From assembly GCA_963575745.1 (NCBI GenBank), contig CAUYUJ010014615.1, forward strand, positions 1,992,006 through 2,056,005: DNA of 64,000 nucleotides. The letters run 5' to 3'. Position numbers and translations under genes: made by a program. Below are positions 43,961 through 55,883 of the stretch, piece after piece. The notes under the pieces are model-generated. The model worked only from the letters and a program-made list of their open reading frames with translations. It ran no database searches and was not told the origin of the DNA. The stretch's first letter is position 1; each line of letters begins with the position of its first letter. The stretch is from Prorocentrum cordatum (taxonomy: Eukaryota; Sar; Dinophyceae; Prorocentrales; Prorocentraceae).

Positions 43961-45290
43961 CCGAGAGCAGGAGGGCACGCGCACGGAGGGCACGGCCCAG
44001 GCGAGGGGAGCCCGCCGCGCCCCCAGCGAGCCAGGGCAGCCAGAGCGGCGCGGCGCCCGACGAGGCCTTCACGCTCCCGCGCGCCGCCTCCACCGGAGGC
44101 AGGCCGCTCGCTGCGGCCCCCGGCCGCGAGGCGCGCAGCGCGGTCGTCCTCCGCCACGGCCTGGCCGCCTCCCCTTCTCCCCTCCTCCCCTCCTCCCTGC
44201 CTCCCTTCCTCCCTCCCTTCCTCCCTTACTCCCTTCCTCCCTGCCTCCCTCCCCCCCTCCCTCCCTCCCTTCCTCCCTTCATCCCTCCCTCCCTTCCTCC
44301 TTTCCTCCCTTCCTCCATTCATCCGTCCGAGCCGACGAGCCGCGCGGGGCCTGCTGCCGCGCGGGCGCGTCACTTGAGCGGCTCGGCCCTCTGTGCGTCC
44401 AGGGCCGCGAACTTCTGCCCGATGAGCTGCGGGTCGCCGGGGCCGGGTCAGGGAGGCTGGAAGAAGAGAGTCTGCACAAGCCAAACACATGTTGGAGGTA
44501 CGTGCGGACTTCTTGGGTCCGCGCGGGGGTCCCCCCTAGCATGCGGAGCGCGCCAGGGGCGTCGCCAGAAGCGTTGCCAGTGGCGCCGCCGGAGGCGCCG
44601 CTGGAGGCGCCACTGGGGAGGGCCCAGTGCAGATCCAGGAAATCTAAGCGGAGCTCCGAAAGTTTGTGCTTTTCGTAAACGGAGAATATGAAAGGTGAGG
44701 ACGAGCACAAAAAACAAGGAGAACAGGGAAGGGCGACGAGGGCGCGGATACGAAGGAGCGAGCCAGGACACCGAGGGGCCGCTGCCATCCACACATCGGT
44801 CCCCGGCCCTCTCCTGGGATGCACTGTGGCCAGAATTCCAAGAGGAATCGACGGCGCCCCAGGATGACCCCCCCTCCTCCCCCCCAAAAACATCCGAAAA
44901 CATCTATCCTCCATCCCCCGCGATCATCGACCCTGGATCCTCCTCCCTCGACCGCGGAAGGAGAGAGTCTGTGCAGAACGCACGGGGGGGTCGAGAGGCG
45001 CGTGAGCCCAGGCGGCCACAGGCGGGGGGCAACGACACGAGGAGGGACAAGTACGAAATGGTCGGAAGAAGCAGGTAGAAGCATGAAGCAGGAGGGCGGA
45101 TATCGTAGATTGGGTCCAGGTCCTCCCAGAGAATAACAAAACGGAGCAAGAACATGTCGATTCTTGAAGTGGGAAGGCGCTTGTGAAGTAGATTGGGATC
45201 TGGGAATCCAAACATACCTACTTTCAGCGACCGGCGTGTACCGCCCTGCGGAGCCCCGGGAAACAGTGGCCACCGAGCACAGAAAGGAGA
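43961..45290. other. CT-rich tract and unrecognised DNA
   Basis: 44170-44325 is a CCTCCCTT-type tract. The remainder is GC-rich with open frames on both strands. I found no domain, TIR or intron evidence. Confidence 0.45.
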
Positions 45291-46230
45291 AGCCGCATCA
45301 GCAGCAGTGGCGGGATGAGAACCAGGAGTAACGAGCATACTTGTCAGAAGCAAGTGGCCCGCGTGCCACGACCATCGCACGAGGGGAAGGAAGGGGATAC
45401 AGCAAGGGGGGCTGGCCCTCTGGCTGCGGTGGAGCGGGGCTGCGGTGCCGTGCCGTGCCGCGCAACATCAGAAGGTTTTGGAGCGACAGGGTGCGCGAAC
45501 CGTGCGACGAGGGGTCGGGGCAGAGGCGGCGCGCGGGCTGGTGGCAGTGGGGGAGCAGGGCTGGCAGCGGTGGGGGGAGCCGGGGCAAGCTGCGGTGGAG
45601 AGGAGCGGGGGGTGGGGTGGGGTGGGGGGGGGGGGGTGGGGTGGGGGGGGGGCGCGCGCTTCCTGTGGCGTGCCTCAAAAGACGTCGGGGCGGCGGGGGC
45701 GCGCTGCCTGCTGGGGCTGGGGGAAGGGGCGCTGCGCCTGCTGGGGGAGGAGGCGATCTGCCTGCATGGCACTCTGCATGCCGAGCGAGGAGCGCGGCAG
45801 GCTGCGGGGTAGGGGGGGGGGAAACGCGGTTCTGGCGCCTTGCCCAAATAGCGAATCGGGGCGGAAGGGGCGATCTGCCTGCTGGGGCCAAGCGGCCAGG
45901 CGAGAGGGCGATCTGCCTGCTGGGGGAGTGGTGCGATCTGCCTGCCGCGAGAAGGGCGCGGCAGGCTGCAGGGCAGGGGGAGCGCGGCGAAGAAATCGTG
46001 GGGAGCTGGGGAAGGAGCGTGGCGGGCTGTGGGGCAGGGGGGCGCGGCTCTGGTGTCGTGCCTAAGCAGAGAGAACGGGGCGCGGGGGGCGCAGGGGGCG
46101 GCCGTGTGTTGAGTAGAGTAGTCGTGGTGAAAGGGGCGTTCTGCCTGCTGGTGAGGGGGGGCGGGGGCGCGAACCTGTGCCGTGCTGAAGTAAAGACGTC
46201 GGAGCTCCAGCCGCCCTGCGAAAGATGATA
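45291..46230 (+). repeat. Degenerate G-rich repeats with GGCGATCTGCCTGC words
   Basis: GGCGATCTGCCTGC recurs near 45751, 45866, 45908 and (as TGCGATCTGCCTGC) 45930, among GGGGCAGGGG-type units. 45600-45655 is a G-rich run. The Pro/Ala/Arg-rich minus-strand frame spanning this region reflects composition. Confidence 0.55.
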
Positions 46231-46329
46231 AGACAAACACTTAGAGCAGGAGCAGCGAGCGGAGCAGCGGCAGGAGCACAAGCAGGAGCAGAAGCAAGCG
46301 GAATCCTGAAGGTAGGGAGGAGACGCGGA

Positions 46330-46560
46330 AGGGGACGACGGTGCCCACAACGACAACCAAGACGAAAGCAACGAACAAGACGCCAACAACGAAGACGACA
46401 GTGGGAAGAGCGACGACGACGAGCAGGACGACGGCGAGGACGACGACGAAGACGACGACGACGACGACGAGGACGACGACGGGGACGACGACCGCAACGC
46501 CGACGACAACCACCTGCGACGGCGGCGGCGGCGACGACGAAGGGAAGCCCGAGGGAGAGC
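46330..46560 (+). repeat. (GAC)n-rich microsatellite
   Basis: GACGAC and GACGACGAAG units with interruptions. Confidence 0.85.
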
Positions 46561-46734
46561 AGGACTAGACACGGAGGAACACCTCCGCTGGACACGCCGA
46601 GGCTGGACACGCCAGCGCTGACGCGGCGCGAAATACCGCAGGCCCCTCACCGTGCACCGGACGGCGGCGATCCTCCAACGGCGCCGGCAGCTCGGGCGCG
46701 ACGCCCAATCTCGGGCGCACGCTAACATGGACTG

Positions 46735-46901
46735 CAGTCGGGCCGCTGAAAGGAGGAACGCTAGATAAGGAACGAAGCCCCTCTGCGGCTTCAGAAGAGC
46801 CTGGGCGCACGAGGAGGGCTGGAGGAGCAACCACGGAAGGACGTAAGGAACATCGAGCCCCTTCCGAATCCAAGCTGTTCCTTGTTTCAGCGTCTTGGCT
46901 G
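46735..46901 (+). mobile_element. TA-flanked TIR element, copy 1 (subfamily b)
   Basis: Starts CAGTCGGGCCGCTGAAAG, ends TTTCAGCGTCTTGGCTG, 167 bases. TA follows the right end; the left flank is TG, probably mutated. The interior shares GGAAGGACGTAAGGAACATC and CCCCTTCCGAATCCAA with the copy at 61265. No coding capacity. Confidence 0.8.
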
Positions 46902-47222
46902 TACGATTCCTTGGATCTGCGCCAGGTGCACGGATCGGAGAGACACCGTCCCGAAAGGTTCGGGGATGGACAGACCCCCCTTTAGGAGAACGTGGTTTAG
47001 TGAGAACGACCTGAGGCCCAAACCTGGCGGGCGCAAGCCTGGAAAATGGCGGCCACGGCGCCCTCTCGAGAACCGAAAACGGACAATTCACTAATCGACT
47101 GTCCACCCACGAGAGGTGGGGCCGGCGCCGCTCGCTTCGGGCCCGGCGCGCGCCGACTCTGCGCGGGAGCGGGGCCCGTCGCCAACGTGGAGCGGAGATG
47201 CTTGCAGCTGGGGCCAGGAGCA

Positions 47223-47524
47223 CAGCCAAGACGCTGAAATAAAGAACAGTTTGGGTTCGGAAGCTGGCCATCGCTCGGACGTCCATTTCCTGTGCTTTGT
47301 TCGGTTTCGTGTGTGGATTTTTCGCGAAATGATCCAGGATGCTCCTCGATGGTCCTCGCCGAAAGAAAAAGGCACACGTCCGAGCGATGCCACGGAAGGG
47401 GCTCGATGTTCCTCAGGTTCCTCCAGTGCTGTTCCTCTTGCCCTCCTGGGGCACGGAGGCGCTCACGGGGCCAATAAGGGGCTTCGCTCCTTACACAGCG
47501 TTCCTTCTTGCAGCAGCCCAGCTG
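47223..47524 (-). mobile_element. TA-flanked TIR element, copy 2 (subfamily b, reversed, interrupted)
   Basis: Reverse orientation of copies 1 and 6: it begins CAGCCAAGACGCTGAAAT and ends GCAGCAGCCCAGCTG followed by TA. It is about 130 bases longer because a second element sits at 47264-47392. Confidence 0.8.
47264..47392. mobile_element. Nested 129-bp TIR element with 6-bp target duplication
   Basis: Ends read CTGGCCATCGCTCGGACGT and ACGTCCGAGCGATGCCA, which are inverted repeats with one base gap. CGGAAG stands on both sides (47258-47263 and 47393-47398). Sister copies at 46735 and 61265 show the uninterrupted site with a single CGGAAG (read as CTTCCG), so both insertion and duplication are visible directly. 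Confidence 0.85.
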
Positions 47525-49190
47525 TAATAAGTGCTTGAGCGGCCCAAGATGTCCAGAACCACGCCTCTCAACATCACACAAGTCACCGCAGGCAGCACGA
47601 CCTGGAACGCCAGAGCTCCGTAGCCGCCGCAGCCGCCGAGGATGAATGATATGTGCTTTGCCGCTGGGAGCCCTGCGCCCACTCCGACCTTAACAGTTGC
47701 GGGGCTACACGACAGGAGTCCATGCGGCTTTACTTCCATGTTTACGTTTCCACGGCGCTCGCAATGAGATAAGGCGTTTCGACCGAAGCGACTGCCCAAC
47801 TGACCCCGCTTCTCGCGCCGACGGGGGCTCATGCCGTACAAACACGGTTTGCAACATTCTGGTCAGCAGCGACGGCGGTCGAAAGTGCGTTCAGAAAGCC
47901 GGCGGACCGCGCCGGGGCACACGGCACACTAGTAGGGAAAGAGAAGGGAGGCCGCGGAGGAGGGACGCGGGGGGGCCTCAAGCGTGAGAGTCTTCGCCAC
48001 GAGGTGTGCGCAGGCAGTCTCAGGCACCGAAAACCGTTGTACTGAAAGGTGAGCGGTCAGCGCGAGCTGCCGAAGGGGGGAGGCGGCGACGGTTTGCAAT
48101 CACATCGTCGCAGGACTTGCGGATGCAAGCATGCACTTGTCGCGGCGTATGCTCTGACGCCAGGCGGAGTGATAAACTGCGCAGTTGAGGGCTGTTTGGT
48201 TTCATCGCCGCGTTCCTTCCCTTGCCCTCGACCTAGCGCAGCAAAGCTGCGTTGATGGGAGGCTTGAGGCTCTTCGCGCTGGCCGGGCGGTTAGCTCCCC
48301 CTCCAGCCTTTCCTACCTGATTGGCCTGGCAGCGATTCGCCGAGGCCGCTCCCAGCCACAGTGCCGATGAAGAACAAAAAAACGGTCCACAAGCGAGGCA
48401 CCGCGGTGCCCCAAGACTTCGGGCTGGGGTGGTCGTCGACGTCCTGCGCAAGCAGGCAGGCGGTGACAGCATTGCCATGCACGCACGGCCAGGTTGATGC
48501 TACCGAGTGCCAGCCCCACCCCCCCGCGCGAGCATGGCTTCCACACCCGACGCATCAAAAACGTCGGCAGCGGCACGGCGCAGGACGTCATGCCCCAGCT
48601 GAGTTCCAGGGCCAGCGACTCCCGACCGACAGCAGGCGGTTGCGGAGCTGCGCCGTCCAGGACACTGCTGCTCGCGTGAAAAGCGGCCCCTAGCCAAAGA
48701 AACATGACTGCCCATGTTGGACATAAGGCATAGGTTGATAACTCTCGGTTCTCCGTCGCTGTATGGTCGCTTCCGAGCCACGCATCCATCGCAGAGCGCA
48801 GGGGGGGACTGGGAAGGAGCATGCCAATCCTTGGCAAAAGCAATGCCCAACTTTTTGGCCGCCACGATCGCCGCGACGACCTCCAATGCCGATCTGGAGG
48901 TTTCGTTCGTGGCCGAACGGCACGCAGCGAGCTGGGGCTACCCCTCAAGCGGGCTGCTCCCTTCCAGGGGGAGCTCATCCCACGCGGGCGACCACGTGTG
49001 CACGCAGATGACTTCGTCGTCCACCCTGCGCGCACGGAGGGCAAACACCGCGCACAGAGCGACCCTCCGCTTCCCGCGGGTCGGCCCGCGCGCGAGCGGC
49101 CCGCCGCGCGCCTGCACCCAAGAGTGCACGCACTGCGCCATCGATCCGAAGCCATCCGCAGCCTTGGGCTTCAAAACTGATCTTGCACAG
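47525..49190. other. No confidently recognised gene
   Basis: A minus-strand frame at 48313-49155 is open for about 280 codons and contains protein-like stretches (LSTYALCPTWAVMFLWLG). Neighbouring frames have similar stretches (AAIVAAKKLGIAFAKDWH), which suggests a frame-broken relic, perhaps of a retroelement. No catalytic motif could be fixed. 49195-49240 is a TCC run. Confidence 0.35.
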
Positions 49191-49240
49191 TCGACCTCCT
49201 CCTCCTCCTCCTCCTCCTCCTCCTCCTCCTCCTCCTCCGT

Positions 49241-49912
49241 GAGCGATGTCTGCAAGGTTGACGCCAGACGCTCGCGCCTCGGCATAGCATCGAGCACCTC
49301 CCGCGAGAGGGGGGGCTTCGTCCAGGTGCCGTGAGCTGCACTGCGCGTCTCTGTTCGGGGCGGCTGTCATGTCTCAGTTGCGCCGCTGTGTCGCCTGGGC
49401 GATGAATGAAATCGAGGACGCCCCAGTGCGCGTCTGTCGGGAAATTAAAAAGGATTGCTACTCACTCCACGGACCTCTTCGGGGCGCGCTCCGACGAGAG
49501 CTTTCGACGCGAGTCCAGCCGTGGCGACGAGAGCTCTCCAGGACGAGCGGCGGCACCGGCACCTCTTCCTCCTCTCGGCGGCGAACGAGGGGGGGGGAGT
49601 GAGAAAGAGAAGGCCTTCTCAGAAGGCGGCGGGACTTCTGAGAAGCCCTCGCGCCTTCCAAGACATCTTCTGTTTCTTCGGGGAAGGCTCAGAGAATCTC
49701 TCACAAGGACGCGGACTTCCGAGCCTTCCGAGAAGGCCCGCCATTTCTCGAACGCCTGGTGTTTTTTGCTGTCGTTTCTCGGTTCTCTGGTGGCCGTCCG
49801 GGGCGGTCTGGGCACCCCAGCCGCTGGAGCGCATCCCGAGGCTGGGAGACCGCCGAGCAGCGCCGAGACCGCCCCAGAACCTCGAAACTCTAGGGCGAAG
49901 AGAACTGTGCAC
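49241..49912. other. GC-rich DNA with short shared segment
   Basis: 49478-49535 (TCCGACGAGAGCTTTCGACG and TCCAGCCGTGGCGACGAG) resembles 34358-34415. 49610-49740 is rich in CTTCTCAGAAGGC-like words. No supportable gene. Confidence 0.45.
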
Positions 49913-49959
49913 ATGCACCGATCCTGGTAAGACCCATCCTCGACCCAGGATCGGTGCAT
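49913..49959. repeat. Hairpin with 15-bp perfect arms
   Basis: ATGCACCGATCCTGG (49913-49927) and CCAGGATCGGTGCAT (49945-49959) are exact reverse complements around a 17-base loop. The word recurs at about 49990 and 35832, and a shortened inverted form near 50020. Confidence 0.85.
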
Positions 49960-50275
49960 CTGCTTTCCTGGCCACTGCAGGAGGGCGTGTGCACCGATCC
50001 TGGGCTCAGGATGGGCATGGCCAGCATCGGTGCATGGGCATAGTTCTCTTTCCTCGAACCTCGAACCCGAAACTCCCGAACCCACCCCGTGCTCGCCGCC
50101 GATCTTCTGCGGGGCACCCTGCATCGGGGATCTTCTGACCCAGGTCAATCCAGATCCGGGTCAGCAGGAAACCAAAAACTGCAATGCAGGAAAAAAAACT
50201 GCAACGCAGGCCTTCGCAAACCCAGGTCAGCCAATACGAGCGGCCGCCTTGCGGCCACGAGCGGCTCGCGAACCC

Positions 50276-50333
50276 GGGTCAGCCAGAGGGGGCCTTCGCA
50301 GGATCCTGCAGGATCTGGCGCTCTGGCTGACCC
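50276..50333. mobile_element. Short TIR element, GGGTCAGCCAGAG type, copy 1
   Basis: Arms GGGTCAGCCAGAG (50276-50288) and CTCTGGCTGACCC (50321-50333) are perfect inverted repeats. The loop contains the palindrome GCAGGATCCTGC. A longer relative lies at 50886-50991. Confidence 0.6.
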
Positions 50334-50885
50334 CCGTTTGCACTGCCCCTGTCTCTTAGGCCCCGACGCTGCAGGTCTGCGGCTACCGCCCGGGGCTGCG
50401 CCCTGCGGCGGCCCGGCACGGCGGCGCGCAGGGGGGCCGGGCGGGGCCGCCGCTCTGAGACGCCCTGGCCCGCACGGAGCCGGCAGAGCCCGCGGGCTGC
50501 CCGGTGGCGCACCGAGCAGGCGGTCAAGGCGAAGCCAGGGCGAGGACCCTGAGATCCGACGCTCCAAAAAATTGGAGCGTGCGGTTTTTGCCACTTTTCG
50601 GCCTCCGGGGGCCCTCGCCAGGCCTCGGGAGCGTCAAAAAACGACTCAGGACGAAAAACCGGTCCCCCAGGGAAGTGGTCCAGACCTCCTGGGTCCGCGC
50701 ACCAAAAAAATTGGAGCAGCCGGATGTCTGGGGACATGTCCGGGGGAGGATACCCCCGAGATCCTGGCGACTCCATGTCTTCGAGCGGGGCGTTCTCGCT
50801 CCGTCTCGGGCCCTGGGACCCTCACAGATCGATCCGGCTCGAAAAACGACGCAGGAAGATGGGGTCTGGGGCTCAATCCAAACCC

Positions 50886-50991
50886 GGGTCAGTCAGGCCC
50901 TGCAAGATCCTGCAGGATCCCGCGACCTAACCCGGGTTAGTGCGCCCCTGGCTCTGCAGTATCCTTCAAAATCCAGCGCTCTGGCTGACCC
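50886..50991. mobile_element. Short TIR element, GGGTCAGCCAGAG type, copy 2
   Basis: Left arm GGGTCAGTCAGG, right arm CTCTGGCTGACCC (50979-50991). The interior has the same GATCCTGCAGGATC palindrome as copy 1, and both right arms are followed by CCCGTTTGCACTG. Confidence 0.55.
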
Positions 50992-51059
50992 CCGTTTGCA
51001 CTGACCCCCGTCTCAAGGCTCCCGAGAAGCCAGGACGAGGAAACATCCAGGTGAGGATA

Positions 51060-51250
51060 CAGTCGGGCCGCTGACCTAAGGAACGATAGATAAGGAGCGA
51101 GGCCCCTCTTTGCGCAAAGGAAAACCAGGAAGTCCGAAGAAGAATACTGGGGGGGGCTCGCCGCCAAAACAGGAGCGGAGCACATGCAAACCCCAGGAAC
51201 AACCGAGCCAATTTTGAAAAGACAATGTTCCTTGTTCACCGGCCCGACTG
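51060..51250 (+). mobile_element. TA-flanked TIR element, copy 3 (divergent interior)
   Basis: Starts CAGTCGGGCCGCTGACCTAA, ends TTCACCGGCCCGACTG, 191 bases, with TA on both sides. It keeps GGAACG near the left end and GTTCCTTGTTC near the right end, but the middle is unlike other copies. Confidence 0.8.
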
Positions 51251-51568
51251 TAGATCGAGAAACTCTGAGATCCGGCGGCTCTGGAGGATGTCCCCGGCGC
51301 CGCGGCCTTGTCGGAGCGTTCCCGAACGCTGGGAGAGCGTTCCGGGACGCTCTGGAACGGATTGATCCTCGTCCTGGCCCCGTCCGAAGACGGGACCGAC
51401 TCCGCAGCGGCCGCGGCCACGAGCGTGCCGAAGCCGGAGCAGCCCCGGCGACGTCCTGGCGGACCGAGCAGCTGAACGCACGGCCTCGCGGGGCCCTCCG
51501 CAGGAGGAACACCAAGGGGCCCGGGGACACGCAAACAAATAGACACAAAGCCCAGGGGTGGACGATTA

Positions 51569-51737
51569 CAGTCGAGGCGCTGACCTAAGAAACCCCAAAT
51601 AAGGAACGAGGCCCCTTTTTCCCATAAGTTCAACCTCGATTTCCTATGGAAAACCTCAGGAAGGCAAACTTTGAAACAATCAAGGAACACCGAGCCCCTC
51701 CCCAGCGAAAAGGGTTCCTTCTTCAGCGCCCCGACTG
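51569..51737 (+). mobile_element. TA-flanked TIR element, copy 4 (subfamily a)
   Basis: CAGTCGAGGCGCTGACCTAA to CTTCAGCGCCCCGACTG, 169 bases, TA both sides. It shares CATAAGTT, CAAGGAACACCGAGCCCC and CGAAAAGGGTTCCTTC with copies 5 and 7. The flanks read TTACAG|TC and ACT|GTAAGT, which resemble splice acceptor and donor sites. Confidence 0.85.
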
Positions 51738-51938
51738 TAAGTGTGTCTGTGTGTTTCTTCCCCTCCTGAGAAAAAAAGGGTGCGCAGATGCACGGGCCCC
51801 GGCCGGGTCCCTCCGGGGCCCAGGATCCGCTATGCCTACGCCCTCCCGGCCCAGCCAGGGGCGCATGGTCCAGACTCCAGGCTGGGCCTGGCCTGAGGTC
51901 GGGCATGTCCTCTTACGGGCAGCTTTCCTGGAAGAGAA

Positions 51939-51976
51939 ATTATTCACTGCGTGGGGATCCCCATATGTGCATCTCC
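51939..51976 (+). repeat. Module start motif 'A', copy 6
   Basis: AATTATTCACTGCGTGGGGA then TCCCCATATGTGCATC. It opens a diverged version of the composite satellite module that ends with a G motif at 54337. Confidence 0.75.
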
Positions 51977-52033
51977 TTGCTGGCGCTCCCTTGGTGGTGG
52001 GACTCGGTGAGGACGAATCTGGATTTAAGTGTG

Positions 52034-53177
<1,144 letters not shown>

Positions 53178-53204
53178 CTCTTCGCTACTGGCTTCTGACG
53201 GAGT

Positions 53205-53335
53205 CTGGGTTAGGTGAGCCTGAGTGTGGGTGAGTCTGAGTATGGGTACGTCTGTGTGTGCCTGACTCTGAAGAAATGAATCTGAGTGTGAGTGAGCTTG
53301 TGTATGAGTGAGTCTGGGTGCGAGTCTGAATCCCA
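53205..53335 (+). repeat. GAGTCTGAGTGTG repeats
   Basis: The same repeat type as in modules 1, 2, 4 and 5, here only about 120 bases. Confidence 0.75.
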
Positions 53336-53950
53336 ATGGTGCCCCTGGCAGTGTCTGGCGACTAGGAGGCCCGGGTCGACTCCTCTTTGGGAAGCCAAAA
53401 TGCTGCCCCTGGCAGCGTTTGGTGACTATGAAGCCCCTGGTGGACCCCCCCTGGGGCTCCCAAATGATGCCCCTGGCAGCGTTTTGCGACCATGAGGCTC
53501 TCAAGAGAGACATGTTGGGGAGGCCAAACGGCAATTTTAGCTGAGACGTCCCACCAAAATCGGCGCGAACGGGCTCGTGAGATCAGCCAGGGTGGCTCCC
53601 CCTTGGGGCTCCCAAATGATGCCCCTGGCAGCGTTTTGTGACCATGAGGCTCTCAAGAGAGACATGTTGGGGAGGCCAAACGGCAATTCTAGCTGAGACG
53701 TCCCACCAAAATCGGCGCGAACGGGCTCGTGAGATCAGCCAGGGTGGCTCCCCCTTGGGGCTCCCAAATGATGCCCCTGGCAGCGTTTTGTGACCATGAG
53801 GCTCTCAAGAGAGACATGTTGGGGAGGCCAAACGGCAATTTTAGCTGAGACGTCCCACCAAAATCGGCGCGAACGGGCTCGTGAGATCAGCCAGGGTGGC
53901 TCCCCCTTGGGGCTCCCAAATGATGCCCCTGGCAGCGTTTTGTGATCATG
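53336..53950 (+). repeat. 152-bp satellite, type 3
   Basis: GGCTCCCCCTTGGGGCTCCC recurs at 53594, 53746 and 53898, exactly 152 bp apart, with nearly identical monomers (GAGAGACATGTTGGGGAGGC, CAAACGGCAATT, GCGCGAACGGGCTCGTGAGA). 53336-53500 contains shorter 60-70 bp variants. Monomer length, and the words ACATGTTGG, CCAAACGG and GAGACGTCCC, link it to types 1 and 2. Confidence 0.9.
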
Positions 53951-54002
53951 AGAGAGTGTGAGTGTGAGTGAATGTGACTGTGAGTGAGTCTGAGTGAGAG
54001 TG

Positions 54003-54270
54003 AGTCTCATCTTATCTTATCGAGTCCTATCTTATCTTACCTTTATTACCCTCTATCTTATCGTATCTTGAAATCTCTTATCTTGTCCTAGCTTATCTTA
54101 TATCAACTCATCTGATCGCATCATATCTTGTCTTATCTTATTACTCCATAGGCTGTCTTATCTTATATATTATCATACATTGTCATATATCTTGTCTTAC
54201 CTTATCATATATTGTGCTATCTTATCTTATCTTGTAGTATCTTATATTGTCTTGTCTTATCTGGTGATTA
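54003..54270 (+). repeat. TCTTA/TCTTATC repeats
   Basis: AT-rich five-base-like units (CTTATCTTATC) over about 260 bases. Confidence 0.85.
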
Positions 54271-54336
54271 TCATTGGGAGGAGGGAGGCGCGAGCGGGAG
54301 GAAGGAGGAAGGAGGAGCAGTGGGAGGCGTCAGAGT

Positions 54337-54371
54337 AATAACAAGAACCCCAATCCTTAGGATATGGGGAA
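54337..54371 (+). repeat. Module end motif 'G', copy 6 (truncated)
   Basis: AATAACAAGAACCCCAATCC then TTAGGATATGGGG. The CGGCGCGGTCCGCC part is missing. Confidence 0.75.
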
Positions 54372-54439
54372 TAACAAATAGTCAAACAGTATTCAGAGAT
54401 ATTGAAAGCACGCGGAACAAAAACGTCCCCGTAGGAGGA

Positions 54440-54600
54440 AAAACAACACACACACACACACACACACAAAAAAAACCTAAAAAAAACACTGTGGGAAAAC
54501 ACACACACACGTGTGTGTGTGTGTGTGTGTGTGTGTTTTTCCCCACGCGTGTGTGTGTGTGTGTGTGTGTTTTTCCCCACGTGTGTGTGTGTGTTTTCCC
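54440..54600 (+). repeat. (CA)n / (GT)n inverted microsatellites
   Basis: CA runs (54449-54468 and 54500-54512) face GT runs (54511-54593), the latter broken twice by TTTTCCCCAC. Long self-complementary structures are possible. Confidence 0.9.
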
Positions 54601-55170
54601 CACGTATGTTTGATTCTTTGCCAGCATTCCCCTTGTAGAGGGACACGGCCAGCTGAAGCCCGGCCAGGATCGGTACCTATGCCTGCGGGCGCACGGAGGA
54701 GCCGCGCCGCGGCCCCCCCCCGGGCTGCGGGGGAACCGGTGGGAGAGCGGGCGAACTTGCCAGCGAAGAGCGGCAGCGCCGCGAGGATCCCAGGAGGCGA
54801 CGTGCGGGCCCTGGCCCACCTCCCCCCTCAGAAGTCGCGGGGTGGTGGGGTAGGGCTCGCATGTGGCCTCCTGGGACCTGTTCCTTGATCGGGGGCGGCT
54901 GTCCCAAAGCGGTGCCTGCGCCCAGGCGCGCTCTGGGCGGCGCTGGGCAGTGCTCTCGGAGGCGCCAGTGCCGCGCGGACGAGCAGACCAGACCGCCGGA
55001 GGCCGCCGCGGCGGAGGGGGGGTGGAGACGAGAAGACCGAGGGCGAGGAGCAGAAAGAGAAGACCGAGGGCGAGAAGACAGGACGAGGGGGGGCGAGAGG
55101 AGAGGAGCAGGACGGTCGGACAGCGCGGAACGGCGCGACTACACACATATAGATATATACGACTGACCGC
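54601..55170. other. No recognisable gene
   Basis: GC-rich DNA with GAGAAGACCGAGGGCGAGGA-like duplications at 55030-55080. No domain identified. Confidence 0.45.
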
Positions 55171-55173
55171 CGC

Positions 55174-55199
55174 CATATATATATATATATATATATATA
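55174..55199. repeat. (TA)n microsatellite
   Basis: About 12 TA units. Confidence 0.95.
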
Positions 55200-55883
55200 C
55201 AATCTGGCATGCGCCATGGCACCAGCCAAGGCTCACCGAAAGCGAGGGTCAAGCCAGAAGCACGTTTGCACCCAACAGCCGCAGCGCTGACGCGCCCTCG
55301 GCGCGCGAGGCTGGGCCCAGAGGGTTGGAGGCGTTAGGTACGCCCTTGAACCGCACCCTGACGCCGCGGCGGCAGAGCGGTTCGTGGACAGCGCGCGCGC
55401 CACGCTCGCCACGTGCGGGGAAGCGGTCCCGCCTTCGACCCCGCACGGTGACGGCAACTGCTCCACGGCGCGCGCGAGCACCCGGAGAGAAACGAGCACG
55501 GGCGAGTTGAAAGATCGCTTCGCATTCGTGAGTCCAGACCCTGCCCCACATGGGCGACTGCAATGCTGAAAAGCCTGGCGCGAAGCCCACGGGACACCGC
55601 AGAAACGATTATTATCGCCGGCAGGAGCCACTTCGCTGAGCCAGGAGCCGCGTCGTCCCCCGAACCAGAGACACGTGTGAGCCAGAGGGACCACAGACGA
55701 GGAGGACGAGGAGGATTTGACGACAACGATGGGGAGGGATGACGAAAGAGAGGAGAAGAAAAAGTACAAGTACAGCGGGACTAAAGACATCATAGCATCC
55801 TTCACGCCGACCCAAGCCCAAGAACATTCGAGGGCACCCTTCCCCAATAATGCACGAAGAGCAGCCAGCAAACACGAATAGCA

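Noticed and set aside
45298-47286. 662-codon minus-strand frame
   Set aside because: It runs through G-rich repeats, a GAC microsatellite and a MITE; composition-driven.
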